Positions 29,506 through 39,022 of a stretch of DNA of 64,000 bases are shown one piece after another. The notes beneath the pieces are model-generated. The model was not told the DNA's origin and ran no database searches. It saw nothing but the letters and a program-made list of their open reading frames with translations. The stretch is from assembly GCF_003350535.1 (NCBI RefSeq), contig NZ_QQBB01000001.1, positions 544,727-608,726 on the forward strand, in the 5' to 3' direction. The first letter of the stretch is position 1; every line of letters begins with the position of its first letter. The position numbers were made by a program, and so were the translations under genes. This DNA is from Microvirga subterranea. GTDB taxonomy: Bacteria; Pseudomonadota; Alphaproteobacteria; Rhizobiales; Beijerinckiaceae.

Positions 29506-30873
29506 TCAGTAGTTGTAGGCGCGCTCGCCGTGGTCGGCGAGGTCGAGGCCCTCGCGCTCCTCGTCGGGGCTGACGCGCAGGCCCACCACCAGGTCGACGA
29601 TCTTGTAGAGGATGAGCGAGCCGCCCGCGGTCCAGATCAGGGTGATGACCACTGCGACGAACTGGGTCCAGAGCTGGCCGCCGATGGAGTACTCGCCGAC
29701 CCCATAGCCGCCGAGGACCGGGGCCGCCACGATGCCGGTGCCGAGCGCACCCACGATCCCGCCGACCCCGTGGATGCCGAACACGTCCAGCGCGTCGTCA
29801 TAGCCGAGCGCGTTCTTCACGCCCGTGACCGCGTAGTAGCAGACCGCGCCCGCCACGAGGCCGAGCACGATGGCGCCCATCGGACCCGAGAGGCCGGCCG
29901 CCGGGGTAATCGCCACGAGGCCCGCGACCGCGCCGGACGCGATGCCCAGCAGCGAGGCCTTGCCCTTCGCCAGGGCCTCCACGGTCATCCAGGCCAAGCC
30001 CGCCGCGGCCGGCGCCAGGATGGTGTTGACGAGGGCGAGCGCCGCGCCGCCGGTGGCCTCCAGGTTCGAGCCGGCATTGAAGCCGAACCAGCCGACCCAG
30101 AGCATGCAGGCGCCCACGAAGGTCAGCGTCAGCGAGTGCGGGGCGAGCAGGTCGCGGCCGTAGCCGATGCGCTTGCCGATCAGCAGCGCGCCCACGAGGC
30201 CGGCGACGCCCGAGTTGATGTGCACCACCGTGCCGCCCGCGAAGTCGAGGGCCCCGAGGCCGAAGAGATAGCCCTCCGAGAACCACACCATGTGGGCGAT
30301 CGGCAGGTAGATCACCGTGACCCACAGGCCCGTGAACAGCATGACGGCGGAGAACTTCATGCGCTCTGCGAAGGCCCCGACGATGAGGGAGGGCGTGATC
30401 GCCGCGAAGGTGAGCTGGAAGGCGATGAAGGCGAATTCCGGGATCGCAACGCCCTTCGTGAAGGTGTCGGCAGTGGAATCGGTCGTCACGCCGGCCAGGA
30501 ACGCCTTCGAGAAGCCGCCGATGAAGGCCCCGAGCCCGCCGGGTCCCGACGTGAACGCGAGCGAGTAGCCGTAGAGCACCCACAGGATCGCCACGAGGCT
30601 GAAGACGGAGAAGACCTGCATCAGCAGCGACAGCATGTTCTTGGTGCGGACGAGGCCGCCGTAGAACAGGGCGAGGCCCGGGATCGTCATGAGGATCACC
30701 AGGATCGTCGAAACGAGCATCCAGGCGGTGTCGCCCTTGTTGACGGTCGGGGCGGCGGCAGCCGCCGCATCGGCGGCCGCTGCGTTGGCGTCCTGCGCGA
30801 GGGCGGGGTCGAGAGCGAGCAGACCCAGGGCCGCTCCTCCGAGGGCTGACATGAGCAGGGGACGGATTTTCAT
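29506..30873 (-). CDS. amtB: Ammonium transporter AmtB (455 aa)
   Basis: Trimeric ammonium channel of the Amt/Rh family. A cleavable signal (LMSALGGAALGLLALDPALA) and an Ala-rich spacer are followed by 11 predicted helices. Hallmarks are GLALFYGGLVRTKNMLS, the region GGTVVHINSGVAGLVGALL with a pore histidine, and GFNAGSNLEATGG. The C-terminal tail REGLDLADHGERAYNY is the PII-sensing tail. It lies 40 bases after glnK in the standard glnK-amtB operon. Confidence 0.97.
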   Translation of the reverse strand: MKIRPLLMSALGGAALGLLALDPALAQDANAAAADAAAAAAPTVNKGDTAWMLVSTILVILMTIPGLALFYGGLVRTKNMLSLLMQVFSVFSLVAILWVLYGYSLAFTSGPGGLGAFIGGFSKAFLAGVTTDSTADTFTKGVAIPEFAFIAFQLTFAAITPSLIVGAFAERMKFSAVMLFTGLWVTVIYLPIAHMVWFSEGYLFGLGALDFAGGTVVHINSGVAGLVGALLIGKRIGYGRDLLAPHSLTLTFVGACMLWVGWFGFNAGSNLEATGGAALALVNTILAPAAAGLAWMTVEALAKGKASLLGIASGAVAGLVAITPAAGLSGPMGAIVLGLVAGAVCYYAVTGVKNALGYDDALDVFGIHGVGGIVGALGTGIVAAPVLGGYGVGEYSIGGQLWTQFVAVVITLIWTAGGSLILYKIVDLVVGLRVSPDEEREGLDLADHGERAYNY

Positions 30874-30913
30874 CGGATTCGAACTCCGGGTGATCGGGCT
30901 GAAGGAGAGGAGG

Positions 30914-31252
30914 TCAGAGGGCGTCGGCATCGGTCTCGCCGGTGCGGATGCGCACCGCCTTCTCGAGCGACGTGACGAAGATCTTGCCGTCGCCGATCTG
31001 GCCGGTGCGGGCCGCACTGGTGATCGCCTCGATCACCGGCCCGACGAGGTCGGACGCGACCGCCACCTCGATCTTCAGTTTCGGCAGGAAGCTCACGGCG
31101 TATTCGGCGCCGCGATAGATCTCCGTATGGCCCTTCTGCCGGCCGTACCCCTTCACTTCCGTCACGGTGAGGCCGTGCACGCCGAGAGCGGTGAGCGCGT
31201 CACGCACCTCCTCCAGCTTGAACGGCTTGATGACCGCCATCACGATTTTCAT
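30914..31252 (-). CDS. glnK: PII signal protein GlnK (112 aa)
   Basis: Trimeric nitrogen/energy sensor that blocks AmtB when nitrogen is plentiful. The first residues KIVMAVIKPFKLEEVRDAL, the T-loop YGRQKGHTEIYRGAEYAV with the uridylylated tyrosine at position 51, and the C-terminal signature TGQIGDGKIFV are all conserved. Length is exactly that of the family. Transcription is expected from the sigma-54 promoter at 31353-31368. Confidence 0.97.
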   Translation of the reverse strand: MKIVMAVIKPFKLEEVRDALTALGVHGLTVTEVKGYGRQKGHTEIYRGAEYAVSFLPKLKIEVAVASDLVGPVIEAITSAARTGQIGDGKIFVTSLEKAVRIRTGETDADAL

Positions 31253-31352
31253 GGGTTGAGCCCCCTTTCAGAGGCCGCCCCGGCCAAAGGCCCGGGCAGC
31301 CGTGGTGTCCACAAGAACCCGGCCTGTCGGTGCGGGTGTCGCGGTCACAGGA

Positions 31353-31368
31353 AGCAAGAAGCGTGCCA
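31353..31368 (-). promoter_or_regulatory. Sigma-54 (RpoN) promoter for glnK-amtB
   Basis: On the minus strand the sequence TGGCACGCTTCTTGCT matches the RpoN consensus TGGCACG-N4-TTGCW exactly, with GG and GC ten bases apart. It lies about 100 bases upstream of the glnK ATG and implies NtrC-dependent expression under nitrogen limitation. Confidence 0.9.
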
Positions 31369-31410
31369 GCCGTTGGCGGCCAGGGCCGCGGGACCGCTGC
31401 CTCCGAAAGA

Positions 31411-31427
31411 GGCACCAGGGCGGTGAC
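31411..31427. promoter_or_regulatory. Candidate NtrC binding site
   Basis: GGCACC-AGGGC-GGTGAC is close to the NtrC dyad TGCACC-N5-GGTGCA. It lies some 45 bases upstream of the -24 element, closer than classical enhancers, so the role is only suggested. Confidence 0.4.
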
Positions 31428-31448
31428 GCCTGCGCGGCTCGAATGCAC

Positions 31449-31477
31449 AAAAAAGAGGCAGCCGCAGGGGCTGCCTG
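31449..31477 (-). terminator. Hairpin with U-tract on minus strand upstream of glnK
   Basis: The minus-strand stem AGGCAGCC / GGCTGCCT with a five-base loop is followed by CTTTTTTG. It ends transcription coming from tesB and shields the glnK promoter from read-through. Confidence 0.85.
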
Positions 31478-31543
31478 GCAGGGAGGAGCGCTTCCGGCTG
31501 GAAAATTCCCTGAGCCCGGGCAGGTTCCGCCCGACCGCTCAGG

Positions 31544-32401
31544 TCAGCTCCGGTCGCGGATCAGGCCTTCCTGGGCCACGGAGGCCACCAGGGTCCCGTC
31601 CTGAGCGAAGATCAGGCCGCGGGAGAAGCCGCGGGCCCCGGAGGCGCTCGGGGTGTCCTGGGCGTAGAGCAGCCACTCGTCGGCCCGGAACGGCCGGTGG
31701 AACCAGAGGGCGTGGTCGAGGCTCGCGGCCTGGACCGACGGCTCGAACACGGTGCGGCCGTGGGGCACGAGGGACGTGTCGAGGAGCGTCATGTCCGACG
31801 CATAGGCCAGGACGCATTGGTGGATCGCCGGATCGTCCGGCAGGCGCCCGGTGGTGCGGATCCAGACGTGGAACTGCGGCGCCATGGGATCGCGCGTCAT
31901 GTAGCGATTGATCTCCACGGGGCGCATCTCGATCGGGCGCTCGCGCTCGTAATAGGTGCGCATGGGCTCGGGCATGCGCGGCATGAGGTCGGCCTTCACC
32001 TCCTCCTCGCTCGGCAGCTCGTCCGGCCCCGGCACGTCGGGCATCGGCGCCTGATGGTCGAAGCCGCTCTCCTCCACCTGGAAGGAGGCCGACATGGAGA
32101 AGATCGCCTGCCCGTGCTGGATCGCCACCACGCGCCGGGTGGTGAAGCTGCGCCCGTCGCGGATGCGGTCGACCTCGTAGATGATCGGCACCTTCGGGTC
32201 GCCGGGCAGCATGAAGTAGCCGTGGAGCGAATGGGGGTGGCGCCCGTCGACCGTCCGGCTGGCGGCGACGAGCGCCTGGCCGATCACCTGCCCGCCGAAC
32301 ACGCGCTGCCAGCCGCTCTTCGGGCTCTGCCCCCGGAAGAGGTTATGCTCGAGCGGCTCGAGATCGAGGATCGACAGGAGATCGGCAACGGCTCTGGACA
32401 T
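31544..32401 (-). CDS. tesB: Acyl-CoA thioesterase II, TesB type (285 aa)
   Basis: Hydrolyses medium- and long-chain acyl-CoA to free fatty acid and CoA. It is a double hot-dog protein: the first fold contains FRGQSPKSGWQRVFGGQVIG and SLHGYFMLPGDPKVPIIYEV, the second SDMTLLDTSLVPHG and ASLDHALWFHRPFRADEWLL. The catalytic Asp-Thr-Gln set appears to be complete. The ATG at 32401 gives 285 residues, normal for TesB; the much longer upstream frame shadows the divergent hydroxylase gene. Confidence 0.95.
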   Translation of the reverse strand: MSRAVADLLSILDLEPLEHNLFRGQSPKSGWQRVFGGQVIGQALVAASRTVDGRHPHSLHGYFMLPGDPKVPIIYEVDRIRDGRSFTTRRVVAIQHGQAIFSMSASFQVEESGFDHQAPMPDVPGPDELPSEEEVKADLMPRMPEPMRTYYERERPIEMRPVEINRYMTRDPMAPQFHVWIRTTGRLPDDPAIHQCVLAYASDMTLLDTSLVPHGRTVFEPSVQAASLDHALWFHRPFRADEWLLYAQDTPSASGARGFSRGLIFAQDGTLVASVAQEGLIRDRS

Positions 32402-32542
32402 GGGCGCAGGTCCTCGTGGAAAGAACCATCCATCGGAGAGTGCGCTCCGGACGTCAAGCTTGACGCTGGCCGAATGATCGCTGACATCCCTCCTGCGCCC
32501 TACATGCCTCAGGAATCGCAGAGGCGGCCAGGAGACGGACCC

Positions 32543-33799
32543 ATGAGCACCACGAGCCCTCGCATCGTCATCGCCGGAGGCGGGCTGGCCGGGCTGTCGC
32601 TGGCGCTCGCCCTCAAGCAGGCCATGGGAGACAGCCTCGACGTGGTCATGTGCGACCCGGCCCTGCGGCGCGATCCGCACGGGGACAAGCGCGCCTATGC
32701 GATCGCGGCGGCGGCCCGGCGCATGCTGGAGGCGCTCCACGTCTGGGACAAGGTCGCGCCCGGCGCGCAGCCCATGCTCGACATGGTGATCACCGACAGC
32801 CGCCTGCAGGATCCGGTACGCCCAACCTTCCTGACCTTCTCGGGCGACGTGGGCGAGGGCGAGCCCTTCGCCCACATGGTGACGGCCGGCGACCTGACCG
32901 CCGCCCTGATCGAGGCCTGCACGGCCGCGGGCGTCTCCCTGAAGGCGCAGGGCGTGCGGGGCTTTACGGCCGCGGCCGGCCATGTGGACGTGCTGCTCGC
33001 GGACGGGGAGGCGGCGCTCCCGGCGGCGCTCCTGGTGGCGGCGGACGGGGCGCGCTCGAAGCTGCGGGAGCAGGCCGGCATCGGCTGGATCTCGTGGCCC
33101 TACCGGCAGTCCGGCATCGTGGCGACGATCGCGCACGAGCGCGATCACGAGGGCAGGGCCGTGGAGCACTTCTTGCCCTCGGGTCCCTTCGCGATCCTGC
33201 CGCTCAAATCCGAGACCTTGCCCGACGGCACCGTGAAGCACCGCTCCTCGATCGTCTGGTCCGAGCGCAGCGAGAACGTGCCGGCGCTGCTCGAGTCCGA
33301 CCCGGAGCACCTCCTCGTCGAGCTGGAAAGGCGCTTCGGCCTCCAGCTCGGCAAAGTCGCGTTCGAGACGACGCCGCAAGCCTTTCCCCTGTCCTTCGGG
33401 GTCGCCCGCACCTTCGTGGGCGACCGGATCGCGCTCCTGGGCGACGCCGCCCACGTGATCCACCCCATCGCCGGACAGGGCCTCAATCTCGGCCTGCACG
33501 ACGCGGCGTCCCTGGCCCAGGTGATCGCGGACGCCATGCGCCTCGGGCAGGATCCGGGTGGGGCCGACGTGCTGGAGGCCTACGAGCGCGCGCGCCGGGC
33601 CGACATCACCGCCATGGGGCTGATGACCGACGGCCTCAACCGGCTCTTCTCCAACGACCTCTTGCCCGTGCGCCTGATCCGCGATCTCGGGCTCGGCCTC
33701 GTCGACCGGATGCCCGGCCTCAAGCGCTTCTTCATCCGGGAGGCGGCGGGCCTGACCAACCGGGACGCGCCGCGGCTCCTGAAGGGAGAAGCGCTCTGA
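32543..33799 (+). CDS. UbiH/UbiF/COQ6-type FAD-dependent monooxygenase (418 aa)
   Basis: Flavoprotein hydroxylase, most likely acting on the ubiquinone ring. The FAD-binding IVIAGGGLAGLSLALAL is at the N-terminus. The GD motif GDRIALLGDAAHVIHPIAGQ, followed by GLNLGLHDAASLAQVI, is the COQ6/UbiH signature. An AGGAG ribosome site lies about eight bases before the ATG. It is divergent from tesB with a 141-base shared gap. Which ring position is hydroxylated cannot be told from sequence alone. Confidence 0.93.
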   Translation: MSTTSPRIVIAGGGLAGLSLALALKQAMGDSLDVVMCDPALRRDPHGDKRAYAIAAAARRMLEALHVWDKVAPGAQPMLDMVITDSRLQDPVRPTFLTFSGDVGEGEPFAHMVTAGDLTAALIEACTAAGVSLKAQGVRGFTAAAGHVDVLLADGEAALPAALLVAADGARSKLREQAGIGWISWPYRQSGIVATIAHERDHEGRAVEHFLPSGPFAILPLKSETLPDGTVKHRSSIVWSERSENVPALLESDPEHLLVELERRFGLQLGKVAFETTPQAFPLSFGVARTFVGDRIALLGDAAHVIHPIAGQGLNLGLHDAASLAQVIADAMRLGQDPGGADVLEAYERARRADITAMGLMTDGLNRLFSNDLLPVRLIRDLGLGLVDRMPGLKRFFIREAAGLTNRDAPRLLKGEAL

Positions 33800-34008
33800 G
33801 TCACGGTGGAAACCAGCGATTGGGACCTTGCTGGGCCGGGGCCGGAAACCAGATAAGACGTCCGAAGGTTGTTCCTCATCCCGCCGCAACCGAACGAGTC
33901 CCGTGACCCTGCATCAGCCCACCGACGTACAGGCTTCCGGCCCGGAGGACGTTCCCTCCGGGCCGAAGGATCTTTTGCCGATCCGGATCTCCAATCCCGA
34001 GGTGGCGT

Positions 34009-35880
34009 GTGCGTTCTGATCATGTGCTGCCCGCCGCCGGGCCGACGCGCGACTTCCTGGCCGAAGGCGGCGAGATGGGCGGGCGCATGCGTGCCCACGA
34101 CTGGTCGACCTCGCCGCTCGGACAACCGGAGACTTGGCCGCAATCCCTGCGCAGCCTCGTGCGTCTGATGCTGAACGCCAAGCAGGCGATGTTCGTCGCC
34201 TGGGGGCCCCATCTCGGCTTTCTCTACAACGACGGCTACGCGCCGATCTTCGGCGCCAAGCATCCGCACGCGCTGGGTCGTCCCTTCGCGGAGGTGTGGT
34301 CGGACATCTGGGACCAGATTTCACCGCTGGTGGAGAGCACGCTTTCGGGCGAGGCGGTCGGCTTCGAGGACCTGCTGATCCCGATGGAGCGCAACGGCTA
34401 CCGGGAGGAGGCTTACTTCACCTTCTCGTACACGCCGGTTCACGACGAGGCCGACCGGGTCGCCGGCATGTTCTGCGCCGTCATCGAGACCACCGGCAAG
34501 GTGCTGGCCGAGCGCCGCATCGCGACCGAGCGCGAGCGCCTGCGCGAGCTCTTCCATCAGGCCCCCGGCTTCATCGCCGTGCTGCGCGGCCCCGACCATG
34601 TCTTCGAGATCGCCAACGCCTCGTACGATCAGCTCGTCGGCCACCGGAACATCATCGGCAGGCCGGCGCTGGAGGCGCTGCCCGAGCTCGCCGGCCAGGG
34701 ATTCCAGGAGCTTCTCGACAGGGTCTACGAGAGCGGAGAGCCCTTCGTCGGGCGCGGCCTGCGGGTCCTTCTCCGCCGCGAGCCCAACAGCGAGCCCGAA
34801 GAGCGCTTCGTCGACTTCGTCTACCAGCCGATCCGCGATGCGGCCGGGCGCGTCTCCGGAATCTTTGCCGAGGGGAGCGACGTCACAGAGGCCAAGCGCG
34901 CCGAGGCGGCCCTGCGCGAGAGCGAGACGCGGCTCAAGCTCGCCCTCGACGCCGGTCGCCTCGCGGTCTGGGAGAGCAACACCGCTGAGGACCGCATCAC
35001 GACCTCGCCGGAGTTGAACCGGCTTCTCGGCTTCCCGCCCGATTCCACTCCCGGCACCGAGGAGATCCGCGCCCGCTACCACCCGGGCGACCGGGAGAAG
35101 ATCGCCGCCGTCGCCCGGGAGGCCATCGCCCGCGGCGAGCGCTACGCCGAAGGCGAGATGCGCGTCGTCCGGCCGGACGGCACGATCCGCTGGCTTCTGC
35201 TGCGCGCGGAACTCCAGCCGAGTCCGCAGGGGCGGGTCGGCCAGACGGTCGGTGTCGCCCTCGACATCACCGAGCGCAAGCGGGCCGAGGAGCACCAGCG
35301 GCTCCTGATCAACGAGCTGAACCACCGGGTCAAGAACACGCTCGCGACCGTCCAGTCCATCGCGGCCCAGACCCTGCGCAATGCCGGCACCACGGAGGAA
35401 GCGCGCTCGGCTCTCGAATCCCGCCTCTTCGCCTTGTCCCGCGCCCACGACGTGCTCACCCGGGAAAATTGGGAGGGCGCGGGGCTGCGGGCGATCGTGA
35501 CCGAGGCGCTGGCGCCCTTTCGCGGCGCCTGGGACGAGCGCTTCCACATTCGCGGACCCGACGTCTGGCTCTCACCCCGGATGGCCCTGGCGCTCGCCAT
35601 GGCGTTGCAGGAGCTCTCCACCAATGCGGTGAAGTATGGCGCCCTCTCCAGGGAGACGGGCCGGATCGCGATCGAATGGCAGTTGGCGCAGGAGACGGGC
35701 CACGACCGCCTGCACCTCGCCTGGACCGAGAGCGGCGGACCTCCCGTCTCACCCCCGAAACGCCGCGGCTTCGGCACCCGCCTGATCGAACGCAGCCTCG
35801 CCCAGGACCTGAACGGCGAGGTGCGGATCGCGTTCACGGAGACCGGGGTCGTCTGCACGGTGGATGCGCCGGTGGGGTAG
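34009..35880 (+). CDS. HWE-family sensor histidine kinase with three PAS-type domains (623 aa)
   Basis: Soluble sensor kinase. Three PAS-like domains cover roughly residues 25-150, 165-300 and 300-430 (NDGYAPIFGAKHPHALGRPF, HVFEIANASYDQLVGHRNII, RLLGFPPDSTPGTEEIRARY). The HWE dimerisation helix has the phospho-acceptor His439 in LLINELNHRVKNTLATVQSI. The catalytic domain contains LQELSTNAVKYGALS and a GFGTRLIERSL G-box. HWE kinases often feed the PhyR-NepR-EcfG stress cascade, but no response regulator lies nearby. The GTG start at 34009 has a GAGG site; the ATG at 34075 is an alternative. The 209-base gap upstream holds a GC hairpin (about 33936-33962) and no gene I can support. Confidence 0.92.
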   Translation: MRSDHVLPAAGPTRDFLAEGGEMGGRMRAHDWSTSPLGQPETWPQSLRSLVRLMLNAKQAMFVAWGPHLGFLYNDGYAPIFGAKHPHALGRPFAEVWSDIWDQISPLVESTLSGEAVGFEDLLIPMERNGYREEAYFTFSYTPVHDEADRVAGMFCAVIETTGKVLAERRIATERERLRELFHQAPGFIAVLRGPDHVFEIANASYDQLVGHRNIIGRPALEALPELAGQGFQELLDRVYESGEPFVGRGLRVLLRREPNSEPEERFVDFVYQPIRDAAGRVSGIFAEGSDVTEAKRAEAALRESETRLKLALDAGRLAVWESNTAEDRITTSPELNRLLGFPPDSTPGTEEIRARYHPGDREKIAAVAREAIARGERYAEGEMRVVRPDGTIRWLLLRAELQPSPQGRVGQTVGVALDITERKRAEEHQRLLINELNHRVKNTLATVQSIAAQTLRNAGTTEEARSALESRLFALSRAHDVLTRENWEGAGLRAIVTEALAPFRGAWDERFHIRGPDVWLSPRMALALAMALQELSTNAVKYGALSRETGRIAIEWQLAQETGHDRLHLAWTESGGPPVSPPKRRGFGTRLIERSLAQDLNGEVRIAFTETGVVCTVDAPVG

Positions 35881-35990
35881 GGACGAGAAGCCGGACGGCC
35901 GGTCCATCTTCGCTTCCGGGATACTTCCCTTTCTATACGTAATAACATAAAGATGGCGGCATACCTTTGGCCGAGAACCTGGATATTGCC

Positions 35991-38198
35991 ATGACGATCA
36001 CCGTTATCGACGAGCAGGCTGACCTCAATACCGGCTCGCAAGCCCTTCACGAGATCGCCGATACCATCACGGGAAGCACCTTTCTGGCCATTGCTCTGAC
36101 CAGCACGACGCTGGGCGGGATCAAGGCCGGCGGAATGCAGAGCATCACTGTGTCGGATGTTGTTCCAACTAACGGCACCGACTTCGACATCGAGACACAC
36201 CTCACTGCCATCGCGCTTGCCGGTACGAATAGCGAGGTCATCAATAACGGCCGCATCAAGTCTACTGCAGCAGCCGCGATCCTATTCTCAGGCGGCGGCA
36301 CGAGCATCGTCACGAACGCGGCCAACAAAACCATTCAGGGGACGCGAGCGATCGAGATCGCTTCCACGAGCACGGGGTTCACGGCGGCCAAGCTGGATCT
36401 GCAAAATGCCGGTACCATCACGGCCAGCGGCGAAGCCATCATGGGCGGCGGAGGAGCCGACCAGATTCGGAATTCCGGCACGCTGACCACGACTTCAACC
36501 GCAGTGGGCGCCGTCCTCATGGACCTCGGCGGCGGCAACGACTTCTACGAAGGTATGCTCGGCACCGCGACCGGCATGATCAAGCTCGGTGCAGGAGATG
36601 ATAAGGCCTTTGGAGGCGCCGGCGACGAGACGTTCCAGGGTGGGGCCGGGCAGAACACCATCGACGGAGGCGGAGGCATCGACACCGTCGACTATTCCGA
36701 CGCGACGGTGGGCGTCGCAGTCGACCTCAGATTGACAGGGCTTCAGGGCACGGCCCATTCCTCCGATCAGCTCGAGAACATCGAGAACATCACGGGCAGC
36801 AACCAGAACGATACGCTCGTGGGCAGCTCCGGAAACAACGTGCTCAGGGGCGGTAACGGGAACGACACGCTCGAAGGCGGATCGGGAGACGACGTTCTCG
36901 ACGGCGGAAGCGGAAACAACACGGTCCGGTTCTCGGGCTCCACCATCGTGACTCTCGATCTCTCGCTTTCGGCCCCACAGAACACCGGCTACGGCTCGGA
37001 TACCCTGATCGGATTCCGCAACGTGGAGAGCGGCTCCGGCGCCGACAAGATCAAGGGCAGTGCCGAGGACAATCGTCTCAGCGGCAATTCCGGCGCCGAC
37101 ACGATTGAGGGAATGGACGGGCACGACCAGCTGATTGGCGGCAACGGCAACGATTCGCTTGAAGGCGGCGTCGGCAACGATACCTTGGAGGGCGGCAATG
37201 ACAACGACACCCTCGTAGGGGGCGTCGGCAACGACACTCTTCAGGGCGGCACGGGCCGGAACACGGCCGTGTTCTCCGGCAACAAGGCCAACTACAGCAT
37301 CGTCACCAATCAGGACGGCACCATCACCGTCACCGACAATGCCGGTCAGGACGGCACGGATACCCTCAAGGACGTCCGTATCCTGAAATTCGCCGATCAG
37401 GCGATTGCGCTCACCAATGGTGCGGCCTCAGACATCTCCCCGTCGATCTCGCCGATCAATTTCTCGGAGAGCAAGGCCGTCGGCTCGCAGGTCACGACCC
37501 TCTTCAGCTCCGACCCGGACGGGGACACGCTCACCTTCAGCCTCGTCACCAATGCGGGCGGGCTGTTTCGCCTGGATGGGAGCAAGCTCATCCTGGCGGG
37601 CGCGCTCGACTACGAGACCGCCACGAAGCACACCATCACGGTCAAGGTGTCGGACGGCTTCGGCGGCGAGTTCTCCAAGGAGCTCACCATCAACGTCACC
37701 AACGACATGACCGAGACCAAGCCGCTCGTGAAGCGGGGCACCAATGCGTCCGAGCAGGTGGTGGGCGAGAACGGCAACGACCAGCTCCACGGCCTCTCCG
37801 GCAACGACCAAGTTTTCGGCCAGGGCGGCAACGACAGGCTCTGGGGCGACAAGGGCAACGACACCCTCATCGGCGGCGCGGGCAACGACGTGTTCGTGTT
37901 CGACGTGAGGCCCAACGTGAAGTCCAACCTCGATTACGTCTACGACTTCAACGTCAAGGACGACACAATACACCTGTCCAAGAAGATCTTTTCCGGCCTC
38001 GCCAAGAAGGGCACGCTATCGAAGAACGCCTTCGTGATCGGCGACCATTTCAAGGATGCGGACGACCGCATCCTCTATCACAAGAAGGGCGGCGCCCTGT
38101 TCTACGATCCCGACGGCACGGGCGACGCGAAGGCCATCCAGTTCGCCACCATCGGCAAGAACCTGAAGATCACCCACAAGGACTTCTACGTGATCTAG
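35991..38198 (+). CDS. RTX calcium-binding protein with cadherin-like domain (735 aa)
   Basis: Predicted type I-secreted surface or extracellular protein. Residues 1-190 form a Thr/Ala/Gly-rich beta-repeat region (NNGRIKSTAAAAILFSGGG, LQNAGTITASGEAIMGGGG) resembling a beta-solenoid. RTX nonapeptides (GGxGxDxLx, as in GGNGNDTLEGGSGDDVLDGG) fill about 195-425. A cadherin-like domain spans about 488-572 (SSDPDGDTLTFSLVTN). More RTX repeats precede a C-terminal secretion domain ending HKDFYVI. There is no N-terminal signal peptide, as expected for T1SS cargo. The ATG at 35991 was chosen; a TTG at 35967 is possible and neither has a strong ribosome site. Confidence 0.9.
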   Translation: MTITVIDEQADLNTGSQALHEIADTITGSTFLAIALTSTTLGGIKAGGMQSITVSDVVPTNGTDFDIETHLTAIALAGTNSEVINNGRIKSTAAAAILFSGGGTSIVTNAANKTIQGTRAIEIASTSTGFTAAKLDLQNAGTITASGEAIMGGGGADQIRNSGTLTTTSTAVGAVLMDLGGGNDFYEGMLGTATGMIKLGAGDDKAFGGAGDETFQGGAGQNTIDGGGGIDTVDYSDATVGVAVDLRLTGLQGTAHSSDQLENIENITGSNQNDTLVGSSGNNVLRGGNGNDTLEGGSGDDVLDGGSGNNTVRFSGSTIVTLDLSLSAPQNTGYGSDTLIGFRNVESGSGADKIKGSAEDNRLSGNSGADTIEGMDGHDQLIGGNGNDSLEGGVGNDTLEGGNDNDTLVGGVGNDTLQGGTGRNTAVFSGNKANYSIVTNQDGTITVTDNAGQDGTDTLKDVRILKFADQAIALTNGAASDISPSISPINFSESKAVGSQVTTLFSSDPDGDTLTFSLVTNAGGLFRLDGSKLILAGALDYETATKHTITVKVSDGFGGEFSKELTINVTNDMTETKPLVKRGTNASEQVVGENGNDQLHGLSGNDQVFGQGGNDRLWGDKGNDTLIGGAGNDVFVFDVRPNVKSNLDYVYDFNVKDDTIHLSKKIFSGLAKKGTLSKNAFVIGDHFKDADDRILYHKKGGALFYDPDGTGDAKAIQFATIGKNLKITHKDFYVI

Positions 38199-38199
38199 C

Positions 38200-38943
38200 T
38201 CACAGGACCCGAATGCGCGGAGCCGCCGGAGCAGGCTCCGCCCCGGGCTGCTCTGTCGGCGGTTCGGGCGACAGGCCGAACGTGCCGTTGAACGCTTCGA
38301 GCCCGTCCGGCGTGAAGACGAGGGCGCGGCTCTCGTCGCGCCGGCCCCAGCGGCGCTCGACGATGCCGGACAGGATCGCGGCGCCGAGCGCGCCGCCGAG
38401 GTGGAGGCGCCGCTCGCTCCAGTCGAGGCAGCCGCGGCAGACGGGGCGGCGGCCCTTCTCCAGCCGGGCCAGGTCCACGCCGAATCGGGTGAAGAAATCC
38501 CGCCCCTGATCGGTCAGGGCGAGGTCGTCCCCGCCCGCGACCAGCCCCTGGCGCTCGAGGCCATCGAGAAGCGCCACCCCGCGCTCACCGGCGAGATGAT
38601 CGTAGCAGACCCGGGCCGAGCGCAGGGCCGCGTCCTTGGGACCGGTGCGGACGCGGACCGCGCCCGTGCGTTGGGCGAGGCCCATCAGGGCCTCGAGGAC
38701 CTGCGCCACGTCCGGGCCCGACAGGCGGAAATAGCGGTGGCGCCCCTGCTTCTCGGCCGCCACCAGCCGGGCGGCCTCGAGCTTCGCCAAGTGTCCGCTC
38801 GCGGTCGGCAGGGTCACGCCGGCGGCCTGCGCCAGCTCGCTCACGGTGAGCGCCCTTCCGTCCATGAGGGCCGCCAGCATGTTGGCGCGGGCGGGGTCGC
38901 CGAGCAGCGCGGCGACGGGTGCGATGGCAGGTCCTTCCTTCAT
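38200..38943 (-). CDS. ArsR-type winged-helix regulator with C-terminal extension (247 aa)
   Basis: The N-terminal winged helix (AALLGDPARANMLAALMDGR, LTVSELAQAAGVTLPTASGH, GRHRYFRLSGPDVAQVLEAL) belongs to the ArsR class. A further 150 residues include VCRGCLDWSERRLHLGGALG, a Cys pair that could bind metal, though no classical ArsR metal site is obvious. Its stop lies one base from the stop of the convergent RTX gene. It is divergent from the NIPSNAP/ABM pair, which it may control; that is inference from position. Confidence 0.88.
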   Translation of the reverse strand: MKEGPAIAPVAALLGDPARANMLAALMDGRALTVSELAQAAGVTLPTASGHLAKLEAARLVAAEKQGRHRYFRLSGPDVAQVLEALMGLAQRTGAVRVRTGPKDAALRSARVCYDHLAGERGVALLDGLERQGLVAGGDDLALTDQGRDFFTRFGVDLARLEKGRRPVCRGCLDWSERRLHLGGALGAAILSGIVERRWGRRDESRALVFTPDGLEAFNGTFGLSPEPPTEQPGAEPAPAAPRIRVL

Positions 38944-39022
38944 GGTTCGATGCTAGCCGAACCATCGCGGTCGCGCAATCGGCTAGGGTCCGGTCCGTTC
39001 CCGCTCACAGAGGACCAATCCG

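Noticed and set aside
36600..38000. Tandem GGxGxD-coding repeats as a possible CRISPR array
   Set aside because: The repeats are in-frame nonapeptide codons with no constant spacer-repeat structure and lie inside a clear RTX coding sequence.
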